Shown piece after piece: positions 10,171-22,417 of a stretch of DNA of 64,000 bases. This DNA comes from Nymphaea colorata (taxonomy: Eukaryota; Streptophyta; Magnoliopsida; Nymphaeales; Nymphaeaceae), in contig NC_045145.1 in the NCBI RefSeq assembly GCF_008831285.2, forward strand, positions 10,230,802 to 10,294,801, given 5' to 3'. Positions within the stretch are counted from its first letter, which is position 1, and each line of letters begins with the position of its first letter. The notes beneath the pieces were generated by a model. That model did no database searches and had not been told where the DNA came from. It saw only the letters and a program-made list of their open reading frames with translations. A program made the position numbers and the translations under genes.

Positions 10171-13100
10171 ATGGAAAACCTTTCGCATTCTGGCATGTCC
10201 TCAAGTTTTCTTCCTCACCTTATTACCGAAAAACTCAACCATGAGAATTATCTGATCTGGAAAAGGCAACTCATGCCTTTCATAAGAAGTCAAGGCCTCT
10301 TTGGACATCTCGATGGTTCAACAAAGGCTCTACCAATATCCGTTCTGCAGGAAATAAAAAATGAGGCAGGAGAAGTTATTGTTGTTCATGAAGACAGCAA
10401 TCCTAAACATGCTATGGAGATGAGACGTGACCAAAGTCTGGTTGCGTATATTTTATCCACTTTATCTCAACAAGTGTTACTTTCAGTTTCTGATGATTGT
10501 ACTGCAGAAGAATTATGGGAAACTCTTGTTGATACCTTTTCCCAAATATCAAAAGCTCGAATTATGTACTTAAAGAAAGAATTTCAGAATTTGAGCAAAG
10601 GTTCAACGTCTATCATGGATTATTTGGTGCGCATTAAGGCCGTCGCAGACCAACTTGCTGCCTCAGGGAATAACATTTTTGATAAGGAAAAGGTGCAGCA
10701 AACCTTGAATGGACTTGGGCATGATTATCATGCTTTTATTACAGCTCTTGAGGTCCTTCCTGTTCTGCCTTCCTTCAACGAACTACAAGGTAAACTTCTC
10801 CAACACGAAATGAATATGAAAAGAGTCATTGAAAGGACTGATCAAGGGAACTCCCAAAATGTGTTGGCTATGAATGTAAAGTTTGGTAAGAGCCATGGGA
10901 ACTCCAACCATGGTGGTCGTGGCATTCTACCAACACCACATAACCAAGGTATGTCTCCTTTGGATACTTCAAGAAAAATACCAATTTGTTTTCAGTGCAA
11001 CAAAAAAGGGCACATGAAGGCACAGTGTTGGTTTAATCCTCAAAATAAAAACAAAGGGGTAAGACATGATTATAAACAAGGAAAACAAAGTTCTAAATCC
11101 ACCGCTGAAGATATGCAACAGCTATTGATGACCGCATTCTCAAATATAACTATAAAGCAAAATGAGCAGGGAGAATGGTTCTTGGATTCAGGTGCAGCTA
11201 CCCATGTGATAGGAAATGCAGGTAAATTGACTAACTTATCCCCTCATTACGGTAGAAGTTGCATTATAACAGGTGATGGAAAATCTCATCCCATTACACA
11301 TATTGGAAATGCACATATTCCATTGTCATCCTCGTCTCTATCACTGTCTAATGTTGTTCTTGCTCCCAATATCAAAAAGAACATCATATCCATTTCTAAA
11401 CTCATTGATGATACAAGCTCTTCTGTTGAATTCACACCTTCTTCTGTCTATGTCAAGGACCTCCAAACGAAGAAAATGTTCGCTAGAGGGGAGCGTCAAG
11501 GGAATATGTACGTCCTCAAGGAATGTCTACCCAAGGATTCATCCATTTTTGATATAGGATTGAAGACATTTTCTCTTTCTCATAATGCGTCATTAGTGCC
11601 AAGTTCTTGCCATTTTCAATCAAAAGTAAGGGGCCCTAACCAATTTTTGGAGTCTGATTTGTGGCATAGTCGGCTAGGACACTGTGGTCGACATTTCATT
11701 GAAAAACTTGTCACAGATAGTCTCATTCCAAGATCAAGCTTACCTCTTACTTCAAGTGTCAAAAAATGTTTAAGTTGTGGACTTTGTAAGAGTCATGTTT
11801 TACCTTTCCATAATATAAATCAAAGGGCTTCCAAACCTTTTGAAACTATTTTTTCTGATGTATGGGGGCCAGCCCCTATTGATTCCATGTCTGGGTCAAG
11901 ATATTATGTTTTATTCATTGACTCTTACTCACGTTTCACCTGGATTTACTTCATGAAACACAAATCAGAAGTACCCCACATATTTCGAAACTTTTATGCC
12001 ATGATTCAAACTAAATTTTCATCCAATGTGGTGCATTTTCAATGTGATGGAGGGGAGAATCTTCCTCGCTTGATTTTATTGAATTTCTACGTGAAAAAGG
12101 GATAACTAGACAAATTTCCTGCCCTTACACACTACAACAAAATGGTGTTGTTGAGCGGAAACATCGACATATAGTTGAAAGCGCCATGAGCATGATACAT
12201 GATACTAATGTGCCCATTTCCTTGTGGACTAAAGCCTTCCATACTGCTGTATACATAATAAATTGTTTCCCTATGACACTCTTGATGTTAAATCGCCATA
12301 TTTTACACTCTTAGGCAAACAACCTGATTACAAGAACTTGAAGGTTTTTTGTTGTGTATGCTATGTTCACGTTGATGCTGCCTTGAGGAACAAGTTTCAA
12401 GACAAAGCTATTCAATGTAGATTCGTTGGATATGCTGATGAATATAAAGGTTTTCGATGCTATGATCCAACAACTAAACGGATCAAAACTTCAAGAAATG
12501 TCATTTTTGATGAACATAGTTTTGATAGTACAAATGAAATGCCTATGACCATTGAATCTTATGATCCCTGGACCAGTACAAAGTTATTCAATGCAGATCC
12601 TGTTATAGAAAATGATGTGCCTCAAAATGAAGATCTAGAGAAAGCAATACAACCGTCGGATATGGCTCAAAGTGAAAATCAAGAAGATCCAACACAGTCA
12701 TCAAGTCATCACGAAAGCAATAATGAAGAACAGAGCAATGATGCACATCGGTATTCAGGTCTTATCTACAGTCGACGACTAAGGGACAGAGATGCTCACA
12801 GTGAAGAAGACAACATGCCCCACCTTAGAAGATCCCAACGCATTCGTCATCCCATTCACAGGTGGGTTAGCTATGATTCTTTATCACTTGATTTCCAGTT
12901 ATTCACGGCAAAAGTTGGCAAGGAGGAAGAACCTACTTCATTTGATCAAGCATCAAAATCACATCATTGGAGAAAGGCTATGAAAGAAGAAATGGATGCC
13001 TTGCATGAATGTGGAACATGGGAGATCATTCCGAGGCCACACGAAAAGAATGTAGTGGGTTCCAAATGGGTATACAAAATTAAATACAAACCTGACGGCA

Positions 13101-14458
13101 GCATAGAAAGACACAAAGCAAGGTTAGTAGCAAAAGGGTTTACACAACAATATGGACAAGATTATGATGAGACATTCAGCCCTGTGATCAAAATGGGAAC
13201 AATTCGCGTGATTATATCATTGGCAGTTGAATATGGATGGAGACTACATCAAATGGACGTGAAGAATGCTTTTCTTCATAGTGATTTAAGGGAGGAAGTA
13301 TATATGGAACAACCTCCAGGATACACGAAAGGAGACTCTCATGCATGGGTTTGCAAACTAAGAAAATCTATTTATGGACTTAAACAGGCCTCACGTTCGT
13401 GGTTTGACAGTTTCTCCTGCAAGATTCAAGAATGTGGTTTTCGGAGATGTCCTCTAGATCACTCTCTTTTCATTTATCGAAAGGAAAACATATTTATTTT
13501 ACTTCTTATATATGTTGATGATATTGTTATCACAGGCAATTCAGAAAAACACAGAGAAGAAGCTAAAGTTTTGATGATGCAAAACTTCAAAATGAAAGAG
13601 CTTGGTGATTTACGATTCTTTCTTGTAGTGGAGATTGATAGGCACAATAATCGCCTCACATTGACACAACAGAAATACACGTTAGATCTGCTGAAAAAGT
13701 CAGGTATGTCTGATTGTAAGCCTGTTGGAACTCCTAGTGTTCTAAATCAAAGACTAAGTGCTCAAGATGGGGAGTTATATGAAGATCCTACGCAATATCG
13801 AAGTATTGTTGGGGCACTTCAATATCTTACATTTACTAGACCAGATATTATATATGTTGTGAATCAAGTATCTCAATTTATGCATGCACCTAGAGATACT
13901 CACATGGATGTTGTCAAAAGAATATTAAGATATCTTAAAGGGACAGCAGGAGATGGCTTAGTTTATGGTAAGAGTGAAAATATAACTACTGGACATCAAC
14001 TTATGACATTCACAGATGCAGATTGGGCTGGAGATCCCGATCAAAGGAAGTCCATTTTTGGTTTTTGTATTTTCATTGGACGTAATCTTGTGTCTTGGAG
14101 TTGTCGAAAGCAAAAGGCAGTAGCAAGATCCAGCACTGAAGCTGAATACAGATGCATGGCTGCAGGTACTGCTGAAGTTACATGGGTTAGGCATTTGCTA
14201 GAAGACATTGGAGAAAAGATTAAAACGTCAATGTTAATGTGCGATAATCAAAGCGCTATTAACATTGTCTTTAATCTCACACAACATGGTCGAACAAAGC
14301 ACATTGAGATTGATCAACACTTTGTTAGACAAAAGGTGGAAGACAAGGAGATTCAACCTATTTATGTCAGTACAGATGAACAAGTTGCAGACTTATTTAC
14401 AAAAAGATTAACAAAGGAACGATTCTGGTTTCTAAAAGGCAAGTTGTACATGGTGTAA
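10171..14458 (+). pseudogene. Copia B gag-pol (nearly intact, two frameshifts)
   Basis: Starts MENLSHSGMSSSFLPHLITE at the ATG at 10171; an upstream in-frame ATG at 10072 lies in the leader. The CCHC knuckle is CFQCNKKGHMKAQC and the protease is WFLDSGAATHV. GAG-pre-integrase is LWHSRLGHC, and the integrase core is SDVWGPAP then CDGGEN. Just after CDGG, near 12060, a frameshift and the loss of the usual GEF break integrase. Its tail (NGVVERKH) continues in another frame until a second shift near 12280. The remaining frame to 14458 is uninterrupted: [35 protein letters not shown], then RNase H ADWAGDPDQRKS and RSSTEAEYR. It ends VADLFTKRL..GKLYMV. Confidence 0.88.
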
Positions 14459-14482
14459 AACCATGCACAACTTGAGAGAGGG

Positions 14483-14794
14483 TGTTAAAATATAAATCCT
14501 TCACCAGCACGTTGAAGAGGAGTCTCTTAGGATTCCACCTCCTTGTAGAATGTGTTAAGATAGTTAATATCCTTGTTATATGTGAAGTCTCCTATGATTC
14601 TATGTTGTAGTTAATATCCTTGTAATATGTGAAGTCTCTTAGGTTTCCATGATGTAATTAATGTCCTTGGAGCTTGTGAAATCTCTTAGGATTCTACGAT
14701 TGGAGACTCTTAGAATTCTGGAAATGGGATTATAAATAGAGGTCGTGCAAACCATTTTGGCTACGGCTTCTTCTCCTCAGTTTCTTCTTGTTTT

Positions 14795-14841
<47 letters not shown>

Positions 14842-14891
14842 TACGTGAGTACTGTTTTCTGGTTACAGATATTGGTGTTAGATTTCTATCA
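14483..14891 (+). repeat. Copia B 3' LTR
   Basis: A 409-bp LTR after the purine tract CTTGAGAGAGGG. It has a shorter (CT)n tract at 14799-14838 than the 5' LTR and is followed by ATCTT. Confidence 0.9.
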
Positions 14892-14896
14892 ATCTT

Positions 14897-15012
14897 TAAA
14901 TAGTTCCTTATAGTTGGACTACTTTTGTAAAGTCTCCAACCCTAATCTCTTTTAATAGAGATTAGGGTTACGTTAATGGATTATTCTTTTCGGCTCTCTC
15001 TCTCTCGTAACA
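14897..15012 (+). repeat. Copia C 5' LTR, right part
   Basis: Continues the LTR interrupted at 9524 and ends GTAACA before the PBS. It includes a perfect 13-bp-arm hairpin at 14938-14969 (AACCCTAATCTCT with loop TTTAAT). Confidence 0.9.
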
Positions 15013-15884
15013 TGGTATCAGAGCAAGGTGTGGCGTCGATTGCAGGGTGAGTTTTCCAGCGACCATCTTCTCTAGCGACCACCTTTCCGGCGAACAGCCA
15101 AGCGAGTTCTTTATAGTTCTTTCGTCCTCCTTCTTGTCATCGCCCATCCTTTATTCCCTCTTGTCACCCAATAAGGAGACGGTGAGAGAATAGGATTTGG
15201 GCGTGTTGTGTGGAGAAAGACCTGTTCACGCCTATGTGGAAGGCGTGATCAGATCCTCAAGTTGATCTCGTGGATGCTACTTCAACGGTGATTGGAACTT
15301 CATGTTGATCATGTGGGGCAGAGTGTTGTGGGTGCAGCGTGACTTGTGAAGTTGCTGTTTGTGTAGTCTATATGCTGTTTATGAACGCAGTTTTGATATG
15401 AGCAGAATCTTCTATAGATCGTGGATGTAAAATCAATAAAGTGAGGTTGCGTGAGGGTGGACTACTGCTGATTCTTCGTACAAGATCTGTAAGTTGACAT
15501 CGTTGATTCCTTTGTCATGTGGACAGCTAGTTTTATGTGAAACAGCTGTAGTTATAAGTAGCAGCAGTCTTCAGTCGGTTGGGAAAGAAATTCCAGTCAT
15601 CGGCTGAAACAGTTTATTCAATATAGAAGTCTGATCTATAAACTTTCAGATCTGATATTGAGTATCAGTCATCGACTGAAACAGATTGTTCTATATTGTT
15701 GCCTAATCTATAGAGTTTCAGATCTGATATTGGAGTTATAAGTTTCTTTTCTAGATTTGTCTGTGTTGCAAGTGATATTTCTCTAATATTAGTGATCAGT
15801 ACATTACGTTCTGTTCAAACCTATAAGTGACAGTGATTTCCTAGCCTCTTAACTTGTGCGCCAATCTGGTCTTCTTTATTTACT
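15013..15884 (+). other. Copia C PBS and leader
   Basis: TGGTATCAGAGC at 15013-15024 is the Met-tRNA primer site. The following 860 bp up to the gag ATG at 15885 has no reading frame. It contains two similar stretches (CAGTCATCGACTGAAACAG near 15666 and a variant near 15595) that form a short direct repeat. Confidence 0.75.
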
Positions 15885-18800
15885 ATGGCTGAAAACGGTA
15901 AATCTGAAGGGTCTACTGAATACAAGATGGCTGGGAATTCCTTCTCTTGTGGAACCACGATCGATCTTAATGGTTCAAATTATGAAATATGGTCTAGGGT
16001 ATTCATAATGTCGGTGGCTGGTCATAGAAAGAAATATATTTTTGAGGAGGATAAACCTACTGAGAAAAAAGGGATATATGATGCATGGGATGAAGATAAT
16101 TATATTGTTATGTTTTGGATTATGAATAATGTGGAGTCTCATATAGCCCCAACTATTGCATATTATACCAAGGCCAAGAATATGTAGTCTTTCTTGAGGA
16201 AGACATACTCACATGCTACTAATGTAGTCAAAATCCTACAACTGGAAGAGGAGTTATGCAACATACGGCAAGGTAACAGGACCTATGTCAGTATTTTGCT
16301 ACATTGACTGCTGCATATGAATGGTTAAAGGCTCTTCGTCCACCTTGCCAGCATTGTTATGCACCACACTTTGAAACTAGTATGGCAGCGAAGTTCCTAT
16401 TTGGCCTATCATCAGAATACTGTGTGGCACAGTCTCAAATTCTCACAGGCAGTGATCTTCCAGATCTAGCAGACATCTATAATAGGTTGAGTCGTCTTGC
16501 AGCCACTCTTTTTCATAATACGCATGACACACCAGTCCCTGCACTTGTGATATCAAGAGGACGGGGCCCTAGTTCTTTTGGTGGCACTAGGGGACGTGGT
16601 ACAAGCCGTGGTGCAGGACGTGGCAGATTTCAGTGCTCTTATTGTGGCAAAATTGGTCATCTAGAGGATCGTTGTTGGGACAAGCATCCTCACCTCCGTT
16701 CGAACGTCTCCTTTAGACGTGGTGGAGGTAGAATCGCCACCGGCAAAGGTCCTTCTTCATCCCAAGCAGCTCATTCAAAGGCAACAATATCTATGGTTGA
16801 GTCTTCTACTGATCTTTCTATATCCATGTCGTATTCCCTTAACTTAAGTAAGGATGAATATGATCGTGTTCTTGCTCAAAGATCTGTCTCTACATCTGCT
16901 TCTACATCTGCCGATGCTACTGTTATAGACTCAGCATTCTCTGTTGTACGTCTACTGATGATCCAAGTATGACATGGATGATAGATTCTGGTGCTTCTAG
17001 ACATTGTTGTAATCAACCACAGAATTTTTCATCTTTTTGTCAGTTTCTCTACACCACAGCATGTCAGTTTCCTGTTAACTTGTTATTTGTTAAACAGATA
17101 GCTATTGATTTAAAGTGTAAAGTCATTTTTTACCCTAGTTCCTGTTCTTTTCAGGACTTACTAACTGGGAAGATGATTGGTGGTGGCCATAAACGTGAGG
17201 GACTATATTTTCTGTCGATCCCAGTTGATGTTGCTGCATCTTTAGTCCCTTCCAAGCCTTCTTCTTTCCAATGGCATCTCAGACTGGGTCATCTATCAGT
17301 ACCAAAACTTCGTCGCATGTTTCCAGATATTCCTGCATCAGAGTCATTCTTATGTGATGCTTGTCAGTTGGGCAAGCATACACGGAGCATCTTTCCTTTG
17401 AGTCAGAGTCCGTCGAGTCAGAGTCCGTTTGATCTTATTCATGTGGATGTATGGGGTCCTAGTCGGGTTCCTTTTCGATCATGTTTTCGATATTATCTTG
17501 TTCTAGTTGATGATTTTACTAGAGTCAATTGGGTTTTCTTGTTAAGGGAAAGATCTGAAGTCATATGTATTCTTCAAAATTTTATCAAGGAAATAAGAAC
17601 TCAGTTTGGACTCATTGTCAAAAATATTCGCCCTGATAATGCTCTTGAATTCAAGTCTTCCATTCTACATCAGTGTTATGCCAACCATGGAATTCGACCT
17701 CAATATACTTGTCCACATACGTCCCAACAAAATGGTGTAGCCAAACGCAAACATCGGCAACTCCTAAATGTGGCTCGTACCCTTATATGTTACATTCTCA
17801 CATGCCTGCCTATTTTTGGGGTGATGCTATTCTTACTGCGTGTTACCTCATTAATAGATTACCCCCTTCCTCCATCCAAGAATGTATTCCCATTCAAATT
17901 CTGTATCCAGGGCGTTCATTATTTCATTTACCTCCCAAAGTTTTTGGATACACTTGCTTTGCACATATCCTAGGCCCAAACAAAAATAAACTTACTGCCC
18001 AAGCCATCAAATGTGTCGTTATTGACTACTCAGCCAATCAAAAAGGATATAAATGCTTTGATCCCCTGACTAAGAAAGACATTATCAGTGCGGATGTTAC
18101 CTTCTTTGAATCTCATCCTTATTTTCCTTCGTCAAGTCCCTCTTTGTCTGAGATGCATGCACCTATACCTCTTTATATTCTACCAATGTCACTTGAGTCA
18201 TTTCCACCATCTCAACCTAGGTCACATGAACATTTTCTTGATCTTCCGTTGGTTTACACTCGTCGTCTAGGTCCCTCTCGCAACCGTCCACCAGCATCAT
18301 CTCAAGAGGTAAGCTCCACTGATAAGACTGACTCAGGTTTAAATGATGACCATTCTGCAGCAGATCTCCCTAATGTCGTTCGCAAGGACAAGCGACAGTG
18401 CACATTACATCCTATTTCTAATTCTATCTCTACTGCCCATCTGAGTACAAGTTTGGTGCAGTTTAATCAAGCTCTATCTAGTTATGTTATCCCGTCTTCT
18501 CACCATCACGCCCTGTTAGATCCACGTTGGCGACAAGCCATGCAGGAGGAAATGGATGTTCTTCTTTCTCGGGAGACTTGGGATTTGGTAGACCCTCCGA
18601 CGCACTGTGATGTGGTTGGATCACAATGGGTATTCACCATCAAGCATCATTCTGATGGTTCAGTTGAAAGGTTCAAGGCTCGTCTTATCGCAAAATGGTA
18701 TACTCAGACTTATGGTGTTGACTTCTTTGAGACATTTTCGGTTGTGGCTCGGTTGGGCACTATTCGATTGATTATATCACTTGTTGTCCAGAGAGAGTGA

Positions 18801-20022
18801 CCACTTTTTGAGTTGGATGTGAAAAATGTATTTTTGTATGGAGACCTTTCTAAAACCGTCTATATGCAACAACCACCTGGTTTTGAGCGACAAGAAGAGT
18901 GTTCCAAGGTATGCAAATTAAAGAAGGTTATTTATGGACTTAAACAGAGTCTTCATGCATGGTTCCAAAAACTTATTGAGGTGTTATCTAAGTGTGGATT
19001 TCGCTGATCCCAGCTTGATCACTCATTGTTTATCAAGCGAGGCTCAACAGTAATGGTGATATTGATTGTCTACGTGGATGATATTGTTCTTACCGGGAAA
19101 AATTATCAGAGATAGCTCAAACAAAAGAGGTTTTACAGTAACACTTTGTTACAAAAGACCTTGGACAACTTTGTTATTTTCTTAGTATTGAGGTGGCTCG
19201 TAGTAATAAAGGAGTTGTAGTGTCTCAAAAAAAATATGTTCTTGATCTTCAGCAGGAAACAGGACTATTGGGGGCTAAACCTGCCACACTTCCCATAAAT
19301 CCTCGCATTCATATATATGATGATGACTCAGAGCTGTTTGACTCCAGATCTTATAGATCTCTGATAGGGAATCTGTTATATTTGACTGTCACTCGCCCCG
19401 ACATTAGCTTTGCTGTGAATAAGTTAAGCCAGTTCATGGAAAAACCCCGAAAAGTTCACTGGGATGCTGCTCTAATGATTGTCAAATACTTGAAATCAGC
19501 ACCGAGAAAGGGGCTATGGTTCAAAAAGGGAGATGTGTTGACATCGAAGTGTATAGTGATGCTGATTATGCAGGGTCTATAGATGACAGGAAGTCTACTA
19601 CCAGTTTTTGTGTCTTTGTGGGAGGTAATCTTATTTCCTGAAGGAGCAAGAAGCATAATGTGGTGGCTCGTTCTAGTGTTGAGTCGGAATATAGGGCTAT
19701 GACTCAAACTGCGGCTGAAATGTCGTGGGTTAGATCACTACTTTTAGAGTTGGGTGTTTTAGTGAATCTCCAAATGAAGATGCATTGTGACAACAAGGCA
19801 GCTACATATATTGCTAACAATCTTGTCTTCCATGAGAGGACTAAACATATTGAAGTGGATTGTCACTATATTCGAGACTTAGTTCAAGAAGGAATTGTTA
19901 GCACTATTCATGTCTCCTCAGAAGATCAGGCAGCTGATATCCTCACTAAAGCTCTTCCCATAGGCGATTTCCTGAAATGTTGTAACAAGTTGAGCATGAT
20001 CGATATATATGCTCCAGCTTGA
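15885..20022 (+). pseudogene. Copia C gag-pol (broken)
   Basis: Gag begins MAENGKSEGSTEYKMAGNSF with a UBN2-type domain (LNGSNYEIWSRVF), stops at 16185 and frameshifts. The zinc knuckle CSYCGKIGHLEDRC is near 16630-16675. Protease WMIDSGASRHCC follows at 16975 in another frame. Integrase motifs are VDVWGPSR, PDNALEF and PQQNGVAK, with a frameshift near 17780. RT reads QWVFTIKHHSDGS, YGLKQSLHAWF and VYVDDIVLTG. RNase H and the C-terminus read SSVESEYRAM and HERTKHIEVDCHYIRD. In-frame stops include about 18798 and 19005. The domain order gag-PR-INT-RT-RH is Copia-type. Not functional. Confidence 0.88.
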
Positions 20023-20029
20023 GGAGCAG

Positions 20030-20206
20030 TGTTAAAGATGTAAAAGAGTTTTTCTGAAATATTATAAAGTTAGGGAGGAGGTCTTTAAATAGTTTCTTAT
20101 AGTTGTTGGACTACTTTTGTAAAGTCTCCAACCCTAATTTCTTTTAGTAGAGATTAGGGTTACGTTAATGGATTATTCTTTTCGGCTCTCTCTCTCTCTC
20201 GTAACA
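20030..20206 (+). repeat. Copia C 3' LTR
   Basis: A 177-bp LTR after GCTTGAGGAGCAG, with TG...CA ends. The hairpin arms at about 20130-20160 carry one C-to-T change that would still pair as G-U in RNA. Confidence 0.9.
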
Positions 20207-20494
20207 CTAACTACTTAATTACTTTATCTTTTCTATAAATCCTCAAACTTATTGGAATGTAAGAATTTATAATTCCTATTCATTTATTAAAGTTCCGTAT
20301 TGCAAATGAGAAGTTAAAGTTGATTAAGCTTAACTTCCTGCACAGTCAACTGTTTACTTCAATTTCTAGAGCATTGGGCTCCTTACTTTTGGACTTGGGT
20401 TTCACCTAATATATACATGTAGAGTTGAAAACTATTTGATAGCTGAACATATTGATGTTAATGCTTTTCTTTTTTCTGTTGAGTTATTTTTTCA

Positions 20495-21683
20495 CTATGT
20501 CACATGGCTACGGGTACGGGTGCCGGTACTGGTACGGGTACGGACCATTTTCAAAAAACTTGGGTACGGGGGTACGGCCGTACACACACAGACATATATA
20601 TATATATATCAAAAAATTGCAAACAGAATAACATATTCAGTATTCACACATATATATCAAAAAATTGGATACAATGGTAAAAGATAATTTATTCTAACGA
20701 CACAACCACACAAATTTATTTTGATATTCAAGAAAAAATAAAATTGCATGCCATTCAGCCAAGCTTCAACAGAGTGTTGACCCATTCAGCCATTCGGTAG
20801 CATGTAAAACCATAGAACATCATAAGAAGAAAAATAAAAAGTAGCATATGTATAAGTAGGCTGGTAGCGATACACAAGAAGAACAATAAATCAATCAATC
20901 AAAGTAACCAAACACATGGTCTGACACGATATTGCAACAATCAAACAATTACAAAGTAAAAAAAAAAGTTAGATGAAGAGGATGAGCAAAAAAAGCCACT
21001 GTGCAGTCGTGCTTGCACTGAAACTGAGACGAGAGAAAAAAATCGACTGCAAAACTACTTATTTTTATACACAATCACATTGACTACTTGTTAGAATATC
21101 TCTTCTTCCATTGAAGATGAAACCCTCTCGGGTAGAGAAAGGGCGAGCCAGAGGGAGAGGTGATGGGTTTTCAGGCGATGGGTTTTCTGCACACTGTCTC
21201 TGTCGCCAGTCGTCGCTGTCGCCAGTCGTCGCTGTCGCCGGTCGTCGCCGTCGCCGGTCACAATTGGTGGAGTTGATGAAAATGAAAACAAAAAATGAAA
21301 AAAACAAAGTCACAGTCACCTCCTGTCGCCGCCACTGTCGTCGCCTGCGTTCACCGCCCCTGCCGTCGCCTGTGTTCACCGCTGCTTCGTCGCCGGAGAG
21401 AGACGAGAGGTAACAGTCGTAAGAGGTAAGACGCAAGGGTTTTGACGCTTTACGTTTTTTTTTAACGTCAAAATGATTTTTAACATTAAAATGAAATAAA
21501 CGTTAGAAAAAAAAATGGACAAAATTGGACTCAGTCAATGTTGACTGTGTCCAATTTTGGATGGATACGGCCTCCGGTACGTTGACCGTACCTGGTACGG
21601 TCAACGCGTACCGAAGCCGTACCCAGGCCCGTACCGGTACCGGTAGGGTATGCCTCCATAAGAGGCGTACCCATGTTACATAG
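20495..21683. mobile_element. hAT-like non-autonomous DNA transposon T1
   Basis: A 1189-bp element bounded by CTATGTCACATGG at the left and its near-perfect inverse CCATGTTACATAG at the right. It is flanked by a perfect 8-bp duplication TTTTTTCA (20487-20494, 21684-21691). The subterminal regions are packed with GGTACGGG / CCGTACC repeats in inverted orientation. The interior has a GC-rich stretch of CGTCGCCGGT repeats at 21185-21400 and no transposase. The 8-bp target duplication fits the hAT superfamily. T2 and T3 are relatives. Confidence 0.8.
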
Positions 21684-21691
21684 TTTTTTCA

Positions 21692-22095
21692 TTGATATAT
21701 TGACTTTGTTACTCAGTTTTGAAATATATAGAGTAGCAGTAGCAGCGTAAGTGTCTGATTTCTTGTTATTACATGAGTAAATATATCATAGTTATTACTT
21801 TACTTGATGTTAGGTTAATCTATTTCTGAGTTATACATCTAATCAAGTCATTTTACAACCTTTTTTTGTTTAAATGAGAAGCTATATATTTTTTTCCTTA
21901 AAAAAACAACCACTAACAAAACCCAGTCCGAGTCACCTAGTAGACCCACCGAGTCATGAATCAAGGATGGATGAATTGAGTCATGAGTCATTAGGTTTCT
22001 TTGGTTATCATTAAAAGTTACATGTTAGACATCTGGCTGACAATCAATTTCTAATTTATTTGAAAGCATGTTAATGTTCACCCGTGGCTTTATGC
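21692..22095. other. APC2 intron 5 between T1 and Copia H remnant
   Basis: AT-rich, with no gene. It holds GAGTCA-type motifs at about 21926-21990, possibly the partner of the cluster at 9285-9440. Nothing else is recognised. Confidence 0.4.
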
Positions 22096-22383
22096 ATTAA
22101 CAAGTTGATGTTCCCATGAGAGGAAAGCACATTGAGGGCGATTGTCATTATATATGTGACTTGGTGCAATCGGGATATCTTTCAACAAGTCATGTCACAT
22201 GTGAAGACCTAGTGGCAGACGTGTTTATCAAACCTATTGTTAATTATGGATCTCCAAAGTGTTGTAACTGCTAAAATGGTAGTTATGTTGCTAAGATGGT
22301 GTCTTTTAATTATATATCTATGTGTGTGTGTGGGTGTGTGTGTTTGTGTGTGGATGTGTGTGCACATGTGTTGTATATACTTT

Positions 22384-22417
<34 letters not shown>

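Larger units (their letters stand above)
9525..14891 (+). mobile_element. Copia element B (complete, nested in C LTR)
   Basis: A complete plus-strand Copia element with LTRs 9525-9949 and 14483-14891, a PBS-like TGGTATCAGAGTGCC at 9950, and gag-pol 10171-14458. The target duplication is a perfect ATCTT at 9520-9524 and 14892-14896. It lies inside the 5' LTR of C, so it is younger than C. The LTRs differ by about a dozen substitutions plus CT-repeat length. It is the best-preserved complete Copia in the window, with only two apparent frameshifts in pol. Confidence 0.93.
9469..20206 (+). mobile_element. Copia element C (split by Copia B)
   Basis: A plus-strand Copia element in APC2 intron 5. 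Its 5' LTR is 9469-9524 plus 14897-15012, interrupted by element B. The PBS is at 15013, the degenerate gag-pol at 15885-20022 and the 3' LTR at 20030-20206. Flanking pentamers are CTAAT (9464-9468) and CTAAC (20207-20211), an imperfect duplication. The family is the same as D. The LTRs are short (about 172-177 bp) and both carry a telobox-ended hairpin. Many stops make it inactive. Confidence 0.9.

Noticed and set aside
21065-21436. Arginine-rich 100-123 residue frames on both strands
   Set aside because: They arise from the CGTCGCCGGT repeats in the interior of transposon T1 and match no protein pattern.
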